From positions 620,001 through 684,000 of the forward strand of contig CANMSE010000002.1 in the NCBI GenBank assembly GCA_947500555.1: DNA of 64,000 nt. Direction: 5' to 3'. The DNA is from an uncultured Fulvivirga sp. GTDB lineage: Bacteria > Bacteroidota > Bacteroidia > Cytophagales > Cyclobacteriaceae. Positions 26,318-35,505 of the stretch are shown in pieces (position 1 is the first letter of the stretch; each line of letters begins with the position of its first letter). The translations under genes and the position numbers were made by a program. The notes beneath the pieces were generated by a model. That model ran no database searches and was not told the origin of the DNA. It worked only from the letters and a program-made list of their open reading frames with translations.

Positions 26318-29302
26318 CTAGTTCTTTTTATCCAAATCTACAACGATTGGAGACGCTACGAATACTGAAGAATAAGTTCCTACAAGGATACCTACCAACA
26401 AAGCAAAAGAGAAGCCTCTTAAAACCTCACCTCCAAAAATGAATAGTATTAAAACCACTATCAAAGTGGTCAAAGAAGTCATTAATGTTCTATTTAGTGT
26501 TCCGTTAATAGCTGAATTAAAAATTTGAAGCTTATCAGTGCTGGTTCCCAAATTCAAGTACTCTCTGATTCTATCAAACACCACTACTGTATCATTTATA
26601 GAGTAACCAATAATTGTTAAAATCGCTGCAACAAATACCTGGTCAACTTCATATTTTATTCCAAAAAGACTAGCAATTGCAAATGCTGAGAATACAAAAG
26701 CTGCATCATGAATCAACGCTATAATTGCTCCCGTACTAAATTGCCATTTTCTAAATCTTATTAAGATATATAAGAAGATGGCGATTATTGCAAAAATACC
26801 AGCTTTAAAAGAAGCACTTTTTATATCATCTGCTATAGTTGCCCCGACTTTTGATGATCCAGAAATTGTATAATGCTCGGTATCTACCAAGCCTTCATCC
26901 CGAACATACTCTTGTCCGGTAAAAGAGGAGATTCCTGCTGTCAAGGCATTTTTAACCTTAGTATCTGCCTCATCAGTTTCATCATCTACCAGATAGGAAG
27001 TGATAACTTTCATGATATTATTACCACCAAAGTTTTTAACCTCTGTACCTGCATTTTCGAAGCTCTCACTTAAGGCAAGTTTCATATCTGTAGCAACTAC
27101 AGGATTTTCAAAATTGACTATATACGATCTACCTCCCTGGAAGTCAACTCCCAAATTCAGCCCCTGAATATAAGTTAGTGACATACCAACAGCTATAAAA
27201 ACTACAGAGAATACGTAAGCAATTTTCCTTTTGCCCATGAAGTCAATATTCAATCCAGCTAAAAGGCCTTTCGATAATGGTGTTACAAAAGAAACCTTAC
27301 TGTCATCGCTTCTACCCACCATCCACTCTACAACAACTCTGGTAATATATACAGCTGAAAAGAACGAACAGAAAATACCAATCATTAATGTGATCGCAAA
27401 ACCTTTGATAGGGCCTTGACCAAGTACAAACAAGATTATAGCTGTCAAAAGTGTTGTTGCATTTGCATCCACAATAGAACTAAAAGCTTTCTTATATCCT
27501 GTGGTGATAGCCTCTCGAAGCTTAACACCATTTCTCAACTCCTCTCTAATTCTTTCGAAGATTAGAACATTCGCATCTATTGACATACCTATGGTCAAAA
27601 CAATACCTGCAATACCGGGTAAAGTCAACGCTGCATTGAACTGCGCTAAAATTCCAAGAATAAAGAATATGTTAAAAACCAACGCTATGTTGGCTACAAA
27701 ACCACCTTTAGCGTAATATGCAATCATAAATAAGACCACGACCACTAAACCTGAAAGTATTGAAATTATTCCCTGACTTTGAGCCAATTGACCCAATGTA
27801 GGTCCAACAATAGCCTCCTCCACAATACGAGTTGGCGCAGGTAATGAGCCTGCCTTAAGAATGTTTGCTAAATCCTTAGCTTCCTCGATAGTGAAATTTC
27901 CAGAAATGGAAGAGTTACCATTAGGAATTTCTCCATTTACGTAAGGTGCAGAATACACAAGGTTATCAAGAACAATAGCAATTCTTCCTCTTGGGTTTTG
28001 ATTAGCTGCTTCAGCAGTCATTTTTCTCCAAACACGAGTTCCTTGAGCATTCATTTGCATGCTTACAGCCGGTCGGGCATATTCATCTAAATCCTGACGA
28101 GCATCTGTAATCACCTCACCCGTTAATTTGGCATTTCTCCCTCTTCCAACTTTAACAAAGTAAAGTTGGAGCAATTCTTCTCCAGTTTGCTCGCTAACAG
28201 TTGGTTTAACTTCCCATAAGGGTTTTACATTTCTAGGAAGAAGGTTCGTCACATCTTCTCTTCGTATAATTTTGCCAATTTCTGACGTATCCCTAACGTC
28301 ATATATCAATCCTCCTTGCGCTTTAGTTAAAGCAAATAGCGGAGATATTTGAGCAGTTAAAGAATCAAGAGCATTTTGCGTTGAATCAGTTCCACTGAGA
28401 GCATTGTCCAATTCGTTTTCAGTTGAATCAGTATCAGCTGAAAGTAAATCACCTAAATCTTCAGAGACAACGTCTTCATTACTCTGACTATCAGATCCAT
28501 TATTCAGAGCTTCTCGTTGCTCCTTCACAATCAGATCATTAATAGCTAATAGAGAGCTGTTTAAATCACTAAGTTCTGCTACTTCCCAGAATTCCAACTT
28601 TGCAACACCTTGAAGTAATTTTCTTACCCTTTCTGGATTATCTGCTCCGGGAATTTCAATCTGAATACGACCTGTTCCCTGAAGACGCTGGATATTTGGT
28701 TGTGAAGTACCGAACTGGTCAATACGTGTTCTTAAAATGATAAATGATCTATCAATTGCATCCTCTATCTCTTTTTCGATAACATCCATAACGGTATCGT
28801 CATCATCACCTCGGCTAATTCTACCTCTATTTGCTGCAGTAGCAAATATTTCTGCCAAAGGAGTTTGGGATACTTCCTGATAAGACTCATAAAATAGTTC
28901 ACTAAACCTTGCTTGACTATTTCTTTGTTTTTGTCTGGCTAATTTCAAGGCCTCGTTGAAACCTTCGTTAGCACTATTACCGCTTAGACCTTTTATAATA
29001 TCTACTGGTGATACTTCCAAAGTCACATGCATTCCACCTTGAAGGTCAAGTCCTCTGCTTAATTCAGTGTCTTTTACCTCTTTGTACGTGAACTCTATTC
29101 CGAATAAATTGTAGACCGGCAGATTCCATACTGAATCCAAGTAATTTTGTTTTTTGCTCAGATTCACAACTCCGGTTTCGTCAGTTGCATAGGTTACAGC
29201 TTCTTGCTGAACACCTCTTGATACGAACGTAAATGATAAGTAATAAACGCATAGAAACGTTATTATGATTGTCAATGCGACAACCGCACCTTTATTTTGC
29301 AT
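26318..29302 (-). CDS. secDF: Protein translocase SecDF fusion
   Basis: SecD and SecF, RND-type membrane proteins that help pull proteins through SecYEG using the proton gradient, are fused in a single 994-residue chain, as is usual in Bacteroidota. The SecD part has one N-terminal membrane segment, DLQGGMHVTLEV (about 88-99), a large periplasmic region, and RND-type segments with GMSIDANVLIFERIREE (about 575-591). The SecF part has GVDFQGGRSYIVNF (about 720-733) and SINDTVVVFDRIREY (about 905-919). A polar Ser/Asp/Glu-rich insert (about 255-315) lies in the periplasmic region. It is monocistronic, with its own terminator. Confidence 0.95.
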   Translation of the reverse strand: MQNKGAVVALTIIITFLCVYYLSFTFVSRGVQQEAVTYATDETGVVNLSKKQNYLDSVWNLPVYNLFGIEFTYKEVKDTELSRGLDLQGGMHVTLEVSPVDIIKGLSGNSANEGFNEALKLARQKQRNSQARFSELFYESYQEVSQTPLAEIFATAANRGRISRGDDDDTVMDVIEKEIEDAIDRSFIILRTRIDQFGTSQPNIQRLQGTGRIQIEIPGADNPERVRKLLQGVAKLEFWEVAELSDLNSSLLAINDLIVKEQREALNNGSDSQSNEDVVSEDLGDLLSADTDSTENELDNALSGTDSTQNALDSLTAQISPLFALTKAQGGLIYDVRDTSEIGKIIRREDVTNLLPRNVKPLWEVKPTVSEQTGEELLQLYFVKVGRGRNAKLTGEVITDARQDLDEYARPAVSMQMNAQGTRVWRKMTAEAANQNPRGRIAIVLDNLVYSAPYVNGEIPNGNSSISGNFTIEEAKDLANILKAGSLPAPTRIVEEAIVGPTLGQLAQSQGIISILSGLVVVVLFMIAYYAKGGFVANIALVFNIFFILGILAQFNAALTLPGIAGIVLTIGMSIDANVLIFERIREELRNGVKLREAITTGYKKAFSSIVDANATTLLTAIILFVLGQGPIKGFAITLMIGIFCSFFSAVYITRVVVEWMVGRSDDSKVSFVTPLSKGLLAGLNIDFMGKRKIAYVFSVVFIAVGMSLTYIQGLNLGVDFQGGRSYIVNFENPVVATDMKLALSESFENAGTEVKNFGGNNIMKVITSYLVDDETDEADTKVKNALTAGISSFTGQEYVRDEGLVDTEHYTISGSSKVGATIADDIKSASFKAGIFAIIAIFLYILIRFRKWQFSTGAIIALIHDAAFVFSAFAIASLFGIKYEVDQVFVAAILTIIGYSINDTVVVFDRIREYLNLGTSTDKLQIFNSAINGTLNRTLMTSLTTLIVVLILFIFGGEVLRGFSFALLVGILVGTYSSVFVASPIVVDLDKKN

Positions 29303-29361
29303 TTTGAATTAAATTATTGGTTAAAATTTATTTTATAACTGATTGCACACTCCTGATGAGC

Positions 29362-29724
29362 TTAGGGTGCGTTAGGGGAAATAATCAGTCTGAATAAGTT
29401 TTGTAAGTAAGAGCTAAAACCTGTTGTATTTTGAAAAATACTGGGTTTTTCTGATTTATCTTCAGAATATATTTCAGTGATAAAATGAAGGACATTTTGA
29501 ACCGCAAAAGTGGCAACGGAAGAAACCGCTTGCTGACCCATCTTGATCACAGTTTGTTGCTCATCTTGATCACTAGATGGAATTTCTGTCTTCACATTGC
29601 TCTCAACGCCTCTAACATAATCGAAATAGAAGCTTTGAGAAAGAAGAATGGCAACAGCTGCCATGAGGCCTACTGCAATCCCACCTACATGCTTATATTT
29701 TAATATGTCTTTCTTTGAAATCAT
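29362..29724 (-). CDS. Hypothetical single-pass membrane protein
   Basis: About 120 residues, with one hydrophobic segment near residues 13-31 (VGGIAVGLMAAVAILLSQ) and a polar remainder containing SSDQDEQQTVIKMGQQAVSSVATFAVQNVLHFITEIY. I do not recognise a family. The ATG at 29724 (MISKKDILKY) is preferred over one at 29736 that adds only four residues. It lies between udk and secDF on the same strand, with about 30 bases to udk. Confidence 0.55.
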   Translation of the reverse strand: MISKKDILKYKHVGGIAVGLMAAVAILLSQSFYFDYVRGVESNVKTEIPSSDQDEQQTVIKMGQQAVSSVATFAVQNVLHFITEIYSEDKSEKPSIFQNTTGFSSYLQNLFRLIISPNAP

Positions 29725-29765
29725 TAAGAGATGCAAATCTAATTATTCTAATCGATTCTGCAAGG

Positions 29766-30389
29766 TTATAGTTTCAGTCGAGCATGAAGAAAGCCACTGA
29801 GCACTTCAAGCGCGTTTTCAAAGTGAGAATTGTTGGGTATGATCAAATCAGCGTCATGCTTTAATGGCTCTAAATATCTATCATAGGTGGGCATTACGTG
29901 ATTTTCAAATCTGTAAAGAACGTCTTCTAAATCATACCCTCTTTCTGTATTATCTCTAATAATTCTGCGTTTAAGACGTATGTGATCCTTTGCATCTATA
30001 AACAACTTAAGATCCAATAGCTTATTGACCTCTGTAAAATGCATTACAAACAGTCCTTCAATAATCACTATTGGAGCAGGAGTAAATGTCAACTGTTTTG
30101 GAGTAACTGCCGGGTTATTGAAGGTATACTCCAATCTGCTAAATCCCTTGCCACTTTTAATTTTAGCGATGTCTTCAGCAAACTCACTGGCATTTATTGA
30201 TTCTGGTAAATCAAAATTTTGAATACCATTTTCATCAATTGGTTGGTCATCTCGATCTATATAGTAATTGTCCTGCGAGATAAGACACACATCTTCAGGA
30301 TTAAATTTATCAATCAGTTGATTAAGGAACTTAGTTTTTCCTGATGCACTTCCTCCAGAAATTCCAATTAAATACGCCTGATTAGCCAA
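29766..30389 (-). CDS. udk: Uridine kinase
   Basis: Phosphorylates uridine and cytidine in pyrimidine salvage. The 207-residue P-loop protein has GISGGSASGKTKF (about 8-20) as Walker A, SQDNYYIDRDDQP (about 38-50) with the substrate-binding Asp, IIEGLFVMHF (about 108-117) as Walker B region, and RRIIRDNTERGYDLEDVLYRFENHVMPTYDRYLEP, typical of uridine kinase rather than phosphoribulokinase. Its start overlaps the rdgB 3' end by 8 bases. Confidence 0.9.
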   Translation of the reverse strand: MANQAYLIGISGGSASGKTKFLNQLIDKFNPEDVCLISQDNYYIDRDDQPIDENGIQNFDLPESINASEFAEDIAKIKSGKGFSRLEYTFNNPAVTPKQLTFTPAPIVIIEGLFVMHFTEVNKLLDLKLFIDAKDHIRLKRRIIRDNTERGYDLEDVLYRFENHVMPTYDRYLEPLKHDADLIIPNNSHFENALEVLSGFLHARLKL

Positions 30390-30966
30390 CTTCCAAACTG
30401 TTTAAATAATCAACAAGTTTTTCAATAGCCAAGCCTCGATGACTGATTTTGTTTTTTTGATCTAAGGGCATTTGAGCAAATGTAATATTATATCCGTCAG
30501 GAACGAAAACTGAATCATAACCAAAACCAAAACCCCCTTTTCTTTCGATTGTTATCTGCCCTTTTACAACTCCCTCAAATTGATTTATAAGATTATTGTG
30601 AATTAAAGTAATGATGGTTCGAAATTGAGCATGTCTTTTGTTGCTATCTCCTAAATTGGCTAACAGTAAGTTGATATTAGCTTCATTATCACGATGATCG
30701 CCAGCATACCTTGCCGACTTAATTCCAGGTTCTCCATCTAAGGCTTCCACCTCCAACCCGGTATCATCAGCAAAAACATTGATGGAATAATTTTTATAAA
30801 CGTAGTTTGCCTTTTGAAGTGAGTTTCCTTCTAGTGTATCCTGAGTTTCTGCTAGCTCCTCAGAACAACCAATATCATGTAACCCTGAAATACGAAAGGA
30901 ATCATTGAGAAGTGCCTGAACCTCCTCAATCTTGTTTTTGTTATTTGTGGCAAAGCAAAGCTTCAA
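30382..30966 (-). CDS. rdgB: RdgB/HAM1 family non-canonical purine NTP pyrophosphatase
   Basis: Removes ITP, dITP and XTP from the nucleotide pool. The 194-residue protein begins with CFATNNKNKIEEVQALL (about 3-19). It carries VFADDTGLEVEALDGEPGIKSARYAG (about 65-90) with the metal-binding acidic residues, and ends with GGFGFGYDSVFVPDG (about 144-158) and KISHRGLAIEKL. It overlaps the next upstream gene by 4 bases and udk by 8, so it sits in a translationally coupled run. Confidence 0.93.
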   Translation of the reverse strand: MKLCFATNNKNKIEEVQALLNDSFRISGLHDIGCSEELAETQDTLEGNSLQKANYVYKNYSINVFADDTGLEVEALDGEPGIKSARYAGDHRDNEANINLLLANLGDSNKRHAQFRTIITLIHNNLINQFEGVVKGQITIERKGGFGFGYDSVFVPDGYNITFAQMPLDQKNKISHRGLAIEKLVDYLNSLEVG

Positions 30967-31430
30967 TTCACAGAAACTAATTCGATGTCAAAAATTAAGA
31001 CAGCATTGCCAGGAATTGAACCAATACCACTTGGTCCATAGGCTAATCCCGAAGGGATATAAAGTGTGATGTTTCCGCCCTCCTGTATTAGAGGAATGCC
31101 TATTTGCCAGCCTAAAATAAGCCTACTCAACTGAAACGTAAGACCATCTGAATTACTATCAAATACCTGTTGGTTAGAAAGTAATCTTCCTTCATATTTT
31201 ACTGTTACTGTACTACTACTACTTGGCACCAGCCCATCTTCATCACCTGGTTCATTTACAACATAGCGAAGACCGCTGGCATCAGTTTCTGCGGCAATTC
31301 CATTATCAGTCAAGTAATTATCAATAATCTCTGTATCTATTATAAGTTGTTGCTGCGGTGATACAATTATTTCTTCATCATCACTACACGCTAAAAGTAG
31401 TGGCAGAAAGCAAAATATTAATCTCTTCAT
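30963..31430 (-). CDS. FKBP-type peptidyl-prolyl isomerase lipoprotein (short)
   Basis: A 155-residue lipoprotein (lipobox LLAC, Cys at 15) with one FKBP domain. The isomerase-fold segments are VTVKYEGRLLSNQQVFDS (about 74-91), GWQIGIPLIQEGGNITLYIPSGLAYG (about 108-133) and AVLIFDIELVSV. It would act on the outer face of a membrane, folding exported proteins. A similar, longer FKBP lipoprotein lies directly upstream, suggesting an old duplication. It overlaps rdgB by 4 bases. Confidence 0.85.
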   Translation of the reverse strand: MKRLIFCFLPLLLACSDDEEIIVSPQQQLIIDTEIIDNYLTDNGIAAETDASGLRYVVNEPGDEDGLVPSSSSTVTVKYEGRLLSNQQVFDSNSDGLTFQLSRLILGWQIGIPLIQEGGNITLYIPSGLAYGPSGIGSIPGNAVLIFDIELVSVN

Positions 31431-31433
31431 TAC

Positions 31434-32378
31434 TTAGTCTTTTACAATCTCTACAAGTTCAACATCAAATATTAGAATAGAATTAGCAGGAATATTTTCT
31501 CCTCTAGCTCGAGGACCATAAGCTAAACCTGATGGTATATAAAGCGTTGCTTTTCCACCTTCAGAAAGGAGTGCAATACCTTCATCCCAACCAGGTATTA
31601 CGGCCCTTTGACCTAATGCAAATTCAATAGGTTCATAAGGTTCCCTCTGTGCATTATAAATTCCTTTTTCTTCAGCAATTGACTTATTACTGGTATCAAA
31701 GTAACCTCCTCCTAGTACATTACCTGTGTAATTTACTCTGACTTTTTGACCAGCCACGGGTTTAGCCCCTTGTCCTTCATCAATAATTACATATCGCAGG
31801 CCTGATTCTGTTTCTTTAGCACTAATGTTATTTTCTTTGAGATAGGCTTCAATAGTATCTTTATCTTTTTGCACCAATAGATCTGAATCCTTCTGCATTT
31901 GAATTTGTTGTTTTTGCATCATTTCATTTCTCCAGGCCATCAACCCTTCCTCATCCAACAAATCTTCTACTCCAATGTAAAAAGATATGATAGACTCAGG
32001 TCTTATCCTTGCCGAAGGTATTGGAGCAGCCCAGGTCTTCTTAAATAAATCCTCTACCGTAACATTAAAGGTAATACTGTCACCTTTTTTCAACTCGTAG
32101 AATACTTCCTGAATACTGCCTTCAAGACCTACCCAAACAGAATCCTTTTTCTGTATATTTATTGGTATACCTCGTTTTTCTGTATTAAACCAGATAGAAT
32201 CGTTATCATCTTTATAGAGCATATTTAATACGAGGTACTCTCCTTTATCAACTACTTCACCTTCACCTTCTGTTATTACAGTATACTTTAAACCCTGAGG
32301 AGTCGTTCTCTCCTGACTACCACAAGCCTGAAACAATAGGGGTAATAACATTACCCAACTCAAATTCTTCAACTTCAT
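31434..32378 (-). CDS. FKBP-type peptidyl-prolyl isomerase lipoprotein (long, GldI-like)
   Basis: About 314 residues from the ATG at 32378, which gives a lipoprotein signal with FQAC lipobox (Cys about residue 19). The N-terminal half (GLKYTVITEGEGEVVDKGEYLVLNM onward) looks like a degenerate FKBP domain. The C-terminal half is a full FKBP domain with VRVNYTGNVLGGGYFDTS, VIPGWDEGIALLSEGGKATLYIPSGLAYG and ILIFDVELVEI. GldI-type lipoproteins of gliding Bacteroidota have this form; a gliding role is not shown here. This start lies 1 base beyond the nrnA stop. Confidence 0.82.
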   Translation of the reverse strand: MKLKNLSWVMLLPLLFQACGSQERTTPQGLKYTVITEGEGEVVDKGEYLVLNMLYKDDNDSIWFNTEKRGIPINIQKKDSVWVGLEGSIQEVFYELKKGDSITFNVTVEDLFKKTWAAPIPSARIRPESIISFYIGVEDLLDEEGLMAWRNEMMQKQQIQMQKDSDLLVQKDKDTIEAYLKENNISAKETESGLRYVIIDEGQGAKPVAGQKVRVNYTGNVLGGGYFDTSNKSIAEEKGIYNAQREPYEPIEFALGQRAVIPGWDEGIALLSEGGKATLYIPSGLAYGPRARGENIPANSILIFDVELVEIVKD

Positions 32379-32379
32379 A

Positions 32380-33408
32380 TTAAACCAATGTTTTAATTCC
32401 ATTTGATAATTTTTCTTTATTTAACTCTAACAGTCTTTCAAATTTTTCCACAGTAGCTTCCAATGTCTCATGCGAGATTCCACCAGATGCATTTTTATGT
32501 CCTCCTCCTGAAAAATTTTCACGCGCAAATTCGTTTACTGAAAAGTCTCCTGTCGAACGAAAAGACATTTTAATCGCTTCAGTTCGATCAATAATAACAG
32601 CAGCAAACTTGATTCCCTCAATTGAAAGGGCGTAATTAACCAATCCCTCTGTATCTCCGGTTTTAGAATTGAATCTTTTTAGTTCTTCCGCAGAAATAGC
32701 AAAATAGGCTGTATTATATTCTGGTAAAATTTTAAGCTTTTCATTTAAAGCATAACCCAGGAATTTGACACGGTCGACCGAATTAGTATCATAAATCAAC
32801 TTGGCCACTTTAGAAGTGTCTGCTCCTTTATCAATTAAGTCAGCACAAACCATGAATATATTTTTGGTCGTATTTGGATGCTTAAAATTGCCAGTATCGG
32901 TCATAATACCTGCATATAGACTTTCTGAAATATTTTCGTCAATTAGCATTCCGTCTCCCAAGTCGTTGATAAGCTGATGCACCAATTCAGCCGTAGCAGC
33001 TGCAGCCGTACTCCAAAGGACATAATCTGCGAAATCCTCTGGTTCTAAATGGTGGTCTATTAATACTTTCTTGGCTGATGAGCTTCTTACCAGTTCACCA
33101 AGTTCATTGATCCTATGAAGGCTAGAGAAGTCCAAACAAAAAATCAAATCAGCGGCCTTAACTAAGTCAGCAGATTCCTCTTGCCTATTCTCACTAAATA
33201 CGATAACATCATCGTTACCACTCATCCAAGATAGAAATTTTGGATAGTCCGTTGGAACAATAACCTTAACAGAGTGGCCTGTCTTAGCCAAATAGCCAGC
33301 AAGCCCTAAAGACGACCCCAAAGCATCCGCATCAGGTTTATGATGCGTGGTGATGACAATGTTTTTAGGGGATGTTAATTCTTCTTTAAATGCGCTTAGA
33401 TTTTGCAT
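32380..33408 (-). CDS. nrnA: DHH-family phosphoesterase, NrnA-like
   Basis: A 342-residue bifunctional oligoribonuclease / 3'-phosphoadenosine-5'-phosphate phosphatase type protein. The DHH domain motifs are TTHHKPDADALGSSLG (about 20-35), LIFCLDFSSLHR, and VLIDHHLEP (about 118-126); the DHHA1 domain ends with GGGHKNASGG (about 304-313). It would degrade very short RNAs or pAp in the cytoplasm. The start at 33408 (MQNLSAFKEEL) is chosen because the longer frame to 33507 overlaps the ndk promoter region and adds non-family residues. Confidence 0.88.
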   Translation of the reverse strand: MQNLSAFKEELTSPKNIVITTHHKPDADALGSSLGLAGYLAKTGHSVKVIVPTDYPKFLSWMSGNDDVIVFSENRQEESADLVKAADLIFCLDFSSLHRINELGELVRSSSAKKVLIDHHLEPEDFADYVLWSTAAAATAELVHQLINDLGDGMLIDENISESLYAGIMTDTGNFKHPNTTKNIFMVCADLIDKGADTSKVAKLIYDTNSVDRVKFLGYALNEKLKILPEYNTAYFAISAEELKRFNSKTGDTEGLVNYALSIEGIKFAAVIIDRTEAIKMSFRSTGDFSVNEFARENFSGGGHKNASGGISHETLEATVEKFERLLELNKEKLSNGIKTLV

Positions 33409-33552
33409 TGTATAGAGCCCAAAAATCTTTGGGTTGGTAAATTTTAAAGGGCAAAAGTGAATATAAAATTCTTCTAATGCAATAAACAAATAAATGGATG
33501 TAATCAATTAACAAATATGCGCATGCAGGTAAGACGGTATGAAATATTCTAT

Positions 33553-33560
33553 TATTTTTG
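33553..33560 (+). promoter_or_regulatory. TAnnTTTG promoter element before ndk
   Basis: TATTTTTG followed by CGG is an exact -7 match, 27 bases before the ndk ATG at 33588. Confidence 0.55.
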
Positions 33561-33587
33561 CGGCAAAATTTAAGTATATACAAAAAT

Positions 33588-34007
33588 ATGGCTGGTAAAA
33601 GAACTTTTACGATGATAAAACCCGATGCTTTCGCAGCATCAAACTCAGGAGCTATCATAAAGATGATTGAAGAAGCAGGATTCAAAATCATTGCAATGAA
33701 AAAAACTTTGCTCACTAAGGATAGAGCAGGTCAGTTTTATGAAGTACATAAGGAAAGACCTTTTTATAATGATTTAACTACTTATATGTCTTCAGGAGCA
33801 ATTATTCCTATGATTTTGGAAAAAGAGAATGCTGTTGAGGATTTCAGAAAGCTAATTGGAGCAACTAATCCAAAAGAAGCAGCTCCAGGAACGATAAGAG
33901 CCCTGTTTGCAGAATCAATTGAAGCAAACGCTATTCATGGTTCTGATTCTGATGAAAATGCCACTATTGAAGGAAGTTTCTTCTTTTCCAATACGGAACA
34001 GTTCTAA
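33588..34007 (+). CDS. ndk: Nucleoside diphosphate kinase
   Basis: Transfers the gamma phosphate between nucleoside triphosphates and diphosphates via a phospho-histidine. The 139-residue protein starts [11 protein letters not shown] and has the active-site His in [12 protein letters not shown] (about residue 117), the family signature. The start at 33588 ([13 protein letters not shown]) is the normal NDK N-terminus and follows a promoter element; an in-frame upstream start at 33558 lies inside that element. A perfect hairpin terminator follows. Confidence 0.95.
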   Translation: MAGKRTFTMIKPDAFAASNSGAIIKMIEEAGFKIIAMKKTLLTKDRAGQFYEVHKERPFYNDLTTYMSSGAIIPMILEKENAVEDFRKLIGATNPKEAAPGTIRALFAESIEANAIHGSDSDENATIEGSFFFSNTEQF

Positions 34008-34031
34008 TTAATAAGCTTTAATTAATTATGG

Positions 34032-34058
34032 AGTCGGTACCTTAGTACCGACTTTTTT
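34032..34058. terminator. Terminator between ndk and the aldehyde dehydrogenase
   Basis: AGTCGGTAC (34032-34040) and GTACCGACT (34045-34053) form a perfect 9-bp stem with a CTTA loop, followed by six T on the plus strand. It serves ndk, and touches the stop of the converging aldehyde dehydrogenase gene. Confidence 0.9.
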
Positions 34059-35502
34059 ATTTCACATTAATGCACACATTTTTGGCCTCTGTGAAGAATC
34101 GAAGGGCTTCCCATCCCCCTTCTCTTCCAACTCCTGATTGTTTCATTCCACCAAAAGGTGTTCTTAAATCTCTAACAAGCCAACAGTTCACCCAAATTAT
34201 TCCACTTTTTAGTTTATCTGAAACTCGATGAGCTCTTTTTAAATTTTCAGTCCACAAAGTAGCAGATAAACCATATGCTGTACTGTTAGCATATTCGATA
34301 ACTTCTTCTTCCTTATTAAATGGCATAATTGTAACTACAGGCCCAAATATTTCTTCTTGATTTGTTCGGCAATTGTATGAAAGGTTGGTGATAACAGTAG
34401 GCTTAATAAAAAAACCATTTTCACATCTACCTTTTACTTTAATCTGATTTCCTCCTGTTAGTATTTTACCACCTTCATCTTTAGCCAGTTCTATATAATT
34501 GAGCACTTTGTTCATATGCTGCTCTGATACTACTGCACCTACCTTCACATCCTCCACGGATGGATCTCCAACGGTCAGTCGGTCAACTCTTGATATAAAT
34601 TCTTTTACAAAACGATCATATATAGCTCTTTCAACAAAAATTCTAGAGCCACAAAGACATATTTGACCCTGATTGGCAAATGAAGACTGAACCGATGTCT
34701 TTACGGCACTGTCGAAATCACAATCTGCAAATATGATATTGGGGTTTTTTCCACCAAGTTCTAAAGAAAGCTTCTTGAACATGGGTGCTGCGGTGGCGGC
34801 AATGCGTTTTCCCGTTTCGGTGCCCCCGGTAAACGAAATAAGTGGAATATCTTTGTGCTCAATAATTGCCTGACCTGCTTTACCGCCTAATCCATGAACA
34901 ATATTTAGTACCCCAGCTGGAAGACCTGCTTCAACGCATAATTTAGAGAACAGGAAAGCGGTCATTGGAGTAATTTCTGAAGGTTTCGCCACCACCGTGT
35001 TACCTGCTGCTAATGCAGGAGCAATTTTCCACGTAAACAGATAAAGGGGAAGATTCCATGGTGAAATACATCCCGCAACTCCTACGGCCTTTCTGGATGT
35101 GTAATTAATAAATTGATCATCTGGTTGATGCGATTCTGAGGCAAAGTGTTGAATGGCGGTAGCATAAAACCTCATGTTAGCAGAGGCCCGAGGAATATCA
35201 ACGTGTTGAGCAAGTTTTACTGGCTTACCGTTATCCACGGATTCTGCCATGGCTAAAATATCTTTGTCTCTATCTATAAGATCCGCTATTCTATTAAGTA
35301 CTTCTGTACGAAAATGTATTGACGCTGATGACCATTCTGAAAATGCTTCCCTGGCTGCGGTTACAGCTAACTCAACATCTACTTTATCTGAATCTGGAAT
35401 TTGGGAATAAACCTTACCCTCGGCTGGATTTACATTATCCAGGTATGTTTTGGAAGTTGGTTCAACCAACTTACCATTAATATAATTCTGTATTTTTTCC
35501 AT
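34057..35502 (-). CDS. Aldehyde dehydrogenase, 2-aminomuconate 6-semialdehyde dehydrogenase type
   Basis: A 481-residue NAD-dependent aldehyde dehydrogenase. Catalytic residues are visible: Asn150 (SPWN), Glu248 (LELGGK) and Cys282 (NQGQIC). The segment CWLVRDLRTPFGGMKQSGVGREGG is characteristic of the branch containing 2-aminomuconate and 2-hydroxymuconate semialdehyde dehydrogenases, whose Arg binds the substrate carboxylate. Placement next to an SDR and divergent from 3-hydroxyanthranilate dioxygenase supports oxidation of 2-aminomuconate 6-semialdehyde in tryptophan/kynurenine breakdown. The decarboxylase that makes this substrate is not in the window. Confidence 0.82.
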   Translation of the reverse strand: MEKIQNYINGKLVEPTSKTYLDNVNPAEGKVYSQIPDSDKVDVELAVTAAREAFSEWSSASIHFRTEVLNRIADLIDRDKDILAMAESVDNGKPVKLAQHVDIPRASANMRFYATAIQHFASESHQPDDQFINYTSRKAVGVAGCISPWNLPLYLFTWKIAPALAAGNTVVAKPSEITPMTAFLFSKLCVEAGLPAGVLNIVHGLGGKAGQAIIEHKDIPLISFTGGTETGKRIAATAAPMFKKLSLELGGKNPNIIFADCDFDSAVKTSVQSSFANQGQICLCGSRIFVERAIYDRFVKEFISRVDRLTVGDPSVEDVKVGAVVSEQHMNKVLNYIELAKDEGGKILTGGNQIKVKGRCENGFFIKPTVITNLSYNCRTNQEEIFGPVVTIMPFNKEEEVIEYANSTAYGLSATLWTENLKRAHRVSDKLKSGIIWVNCWLVRDLRTPFGGMKQSGVGREGGWEALRFFTEAKNVCINVK

Positions 35503-35505
35503 AAG

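Noticed and set aside
33409..33507. Extended N-terminus of NrnA
   Set aside because: The added 33 residues are hydrophobic and unlike the family, and the ATG at 33408 gives the normal N-terminus; the extension runs toward the ndk promoter.
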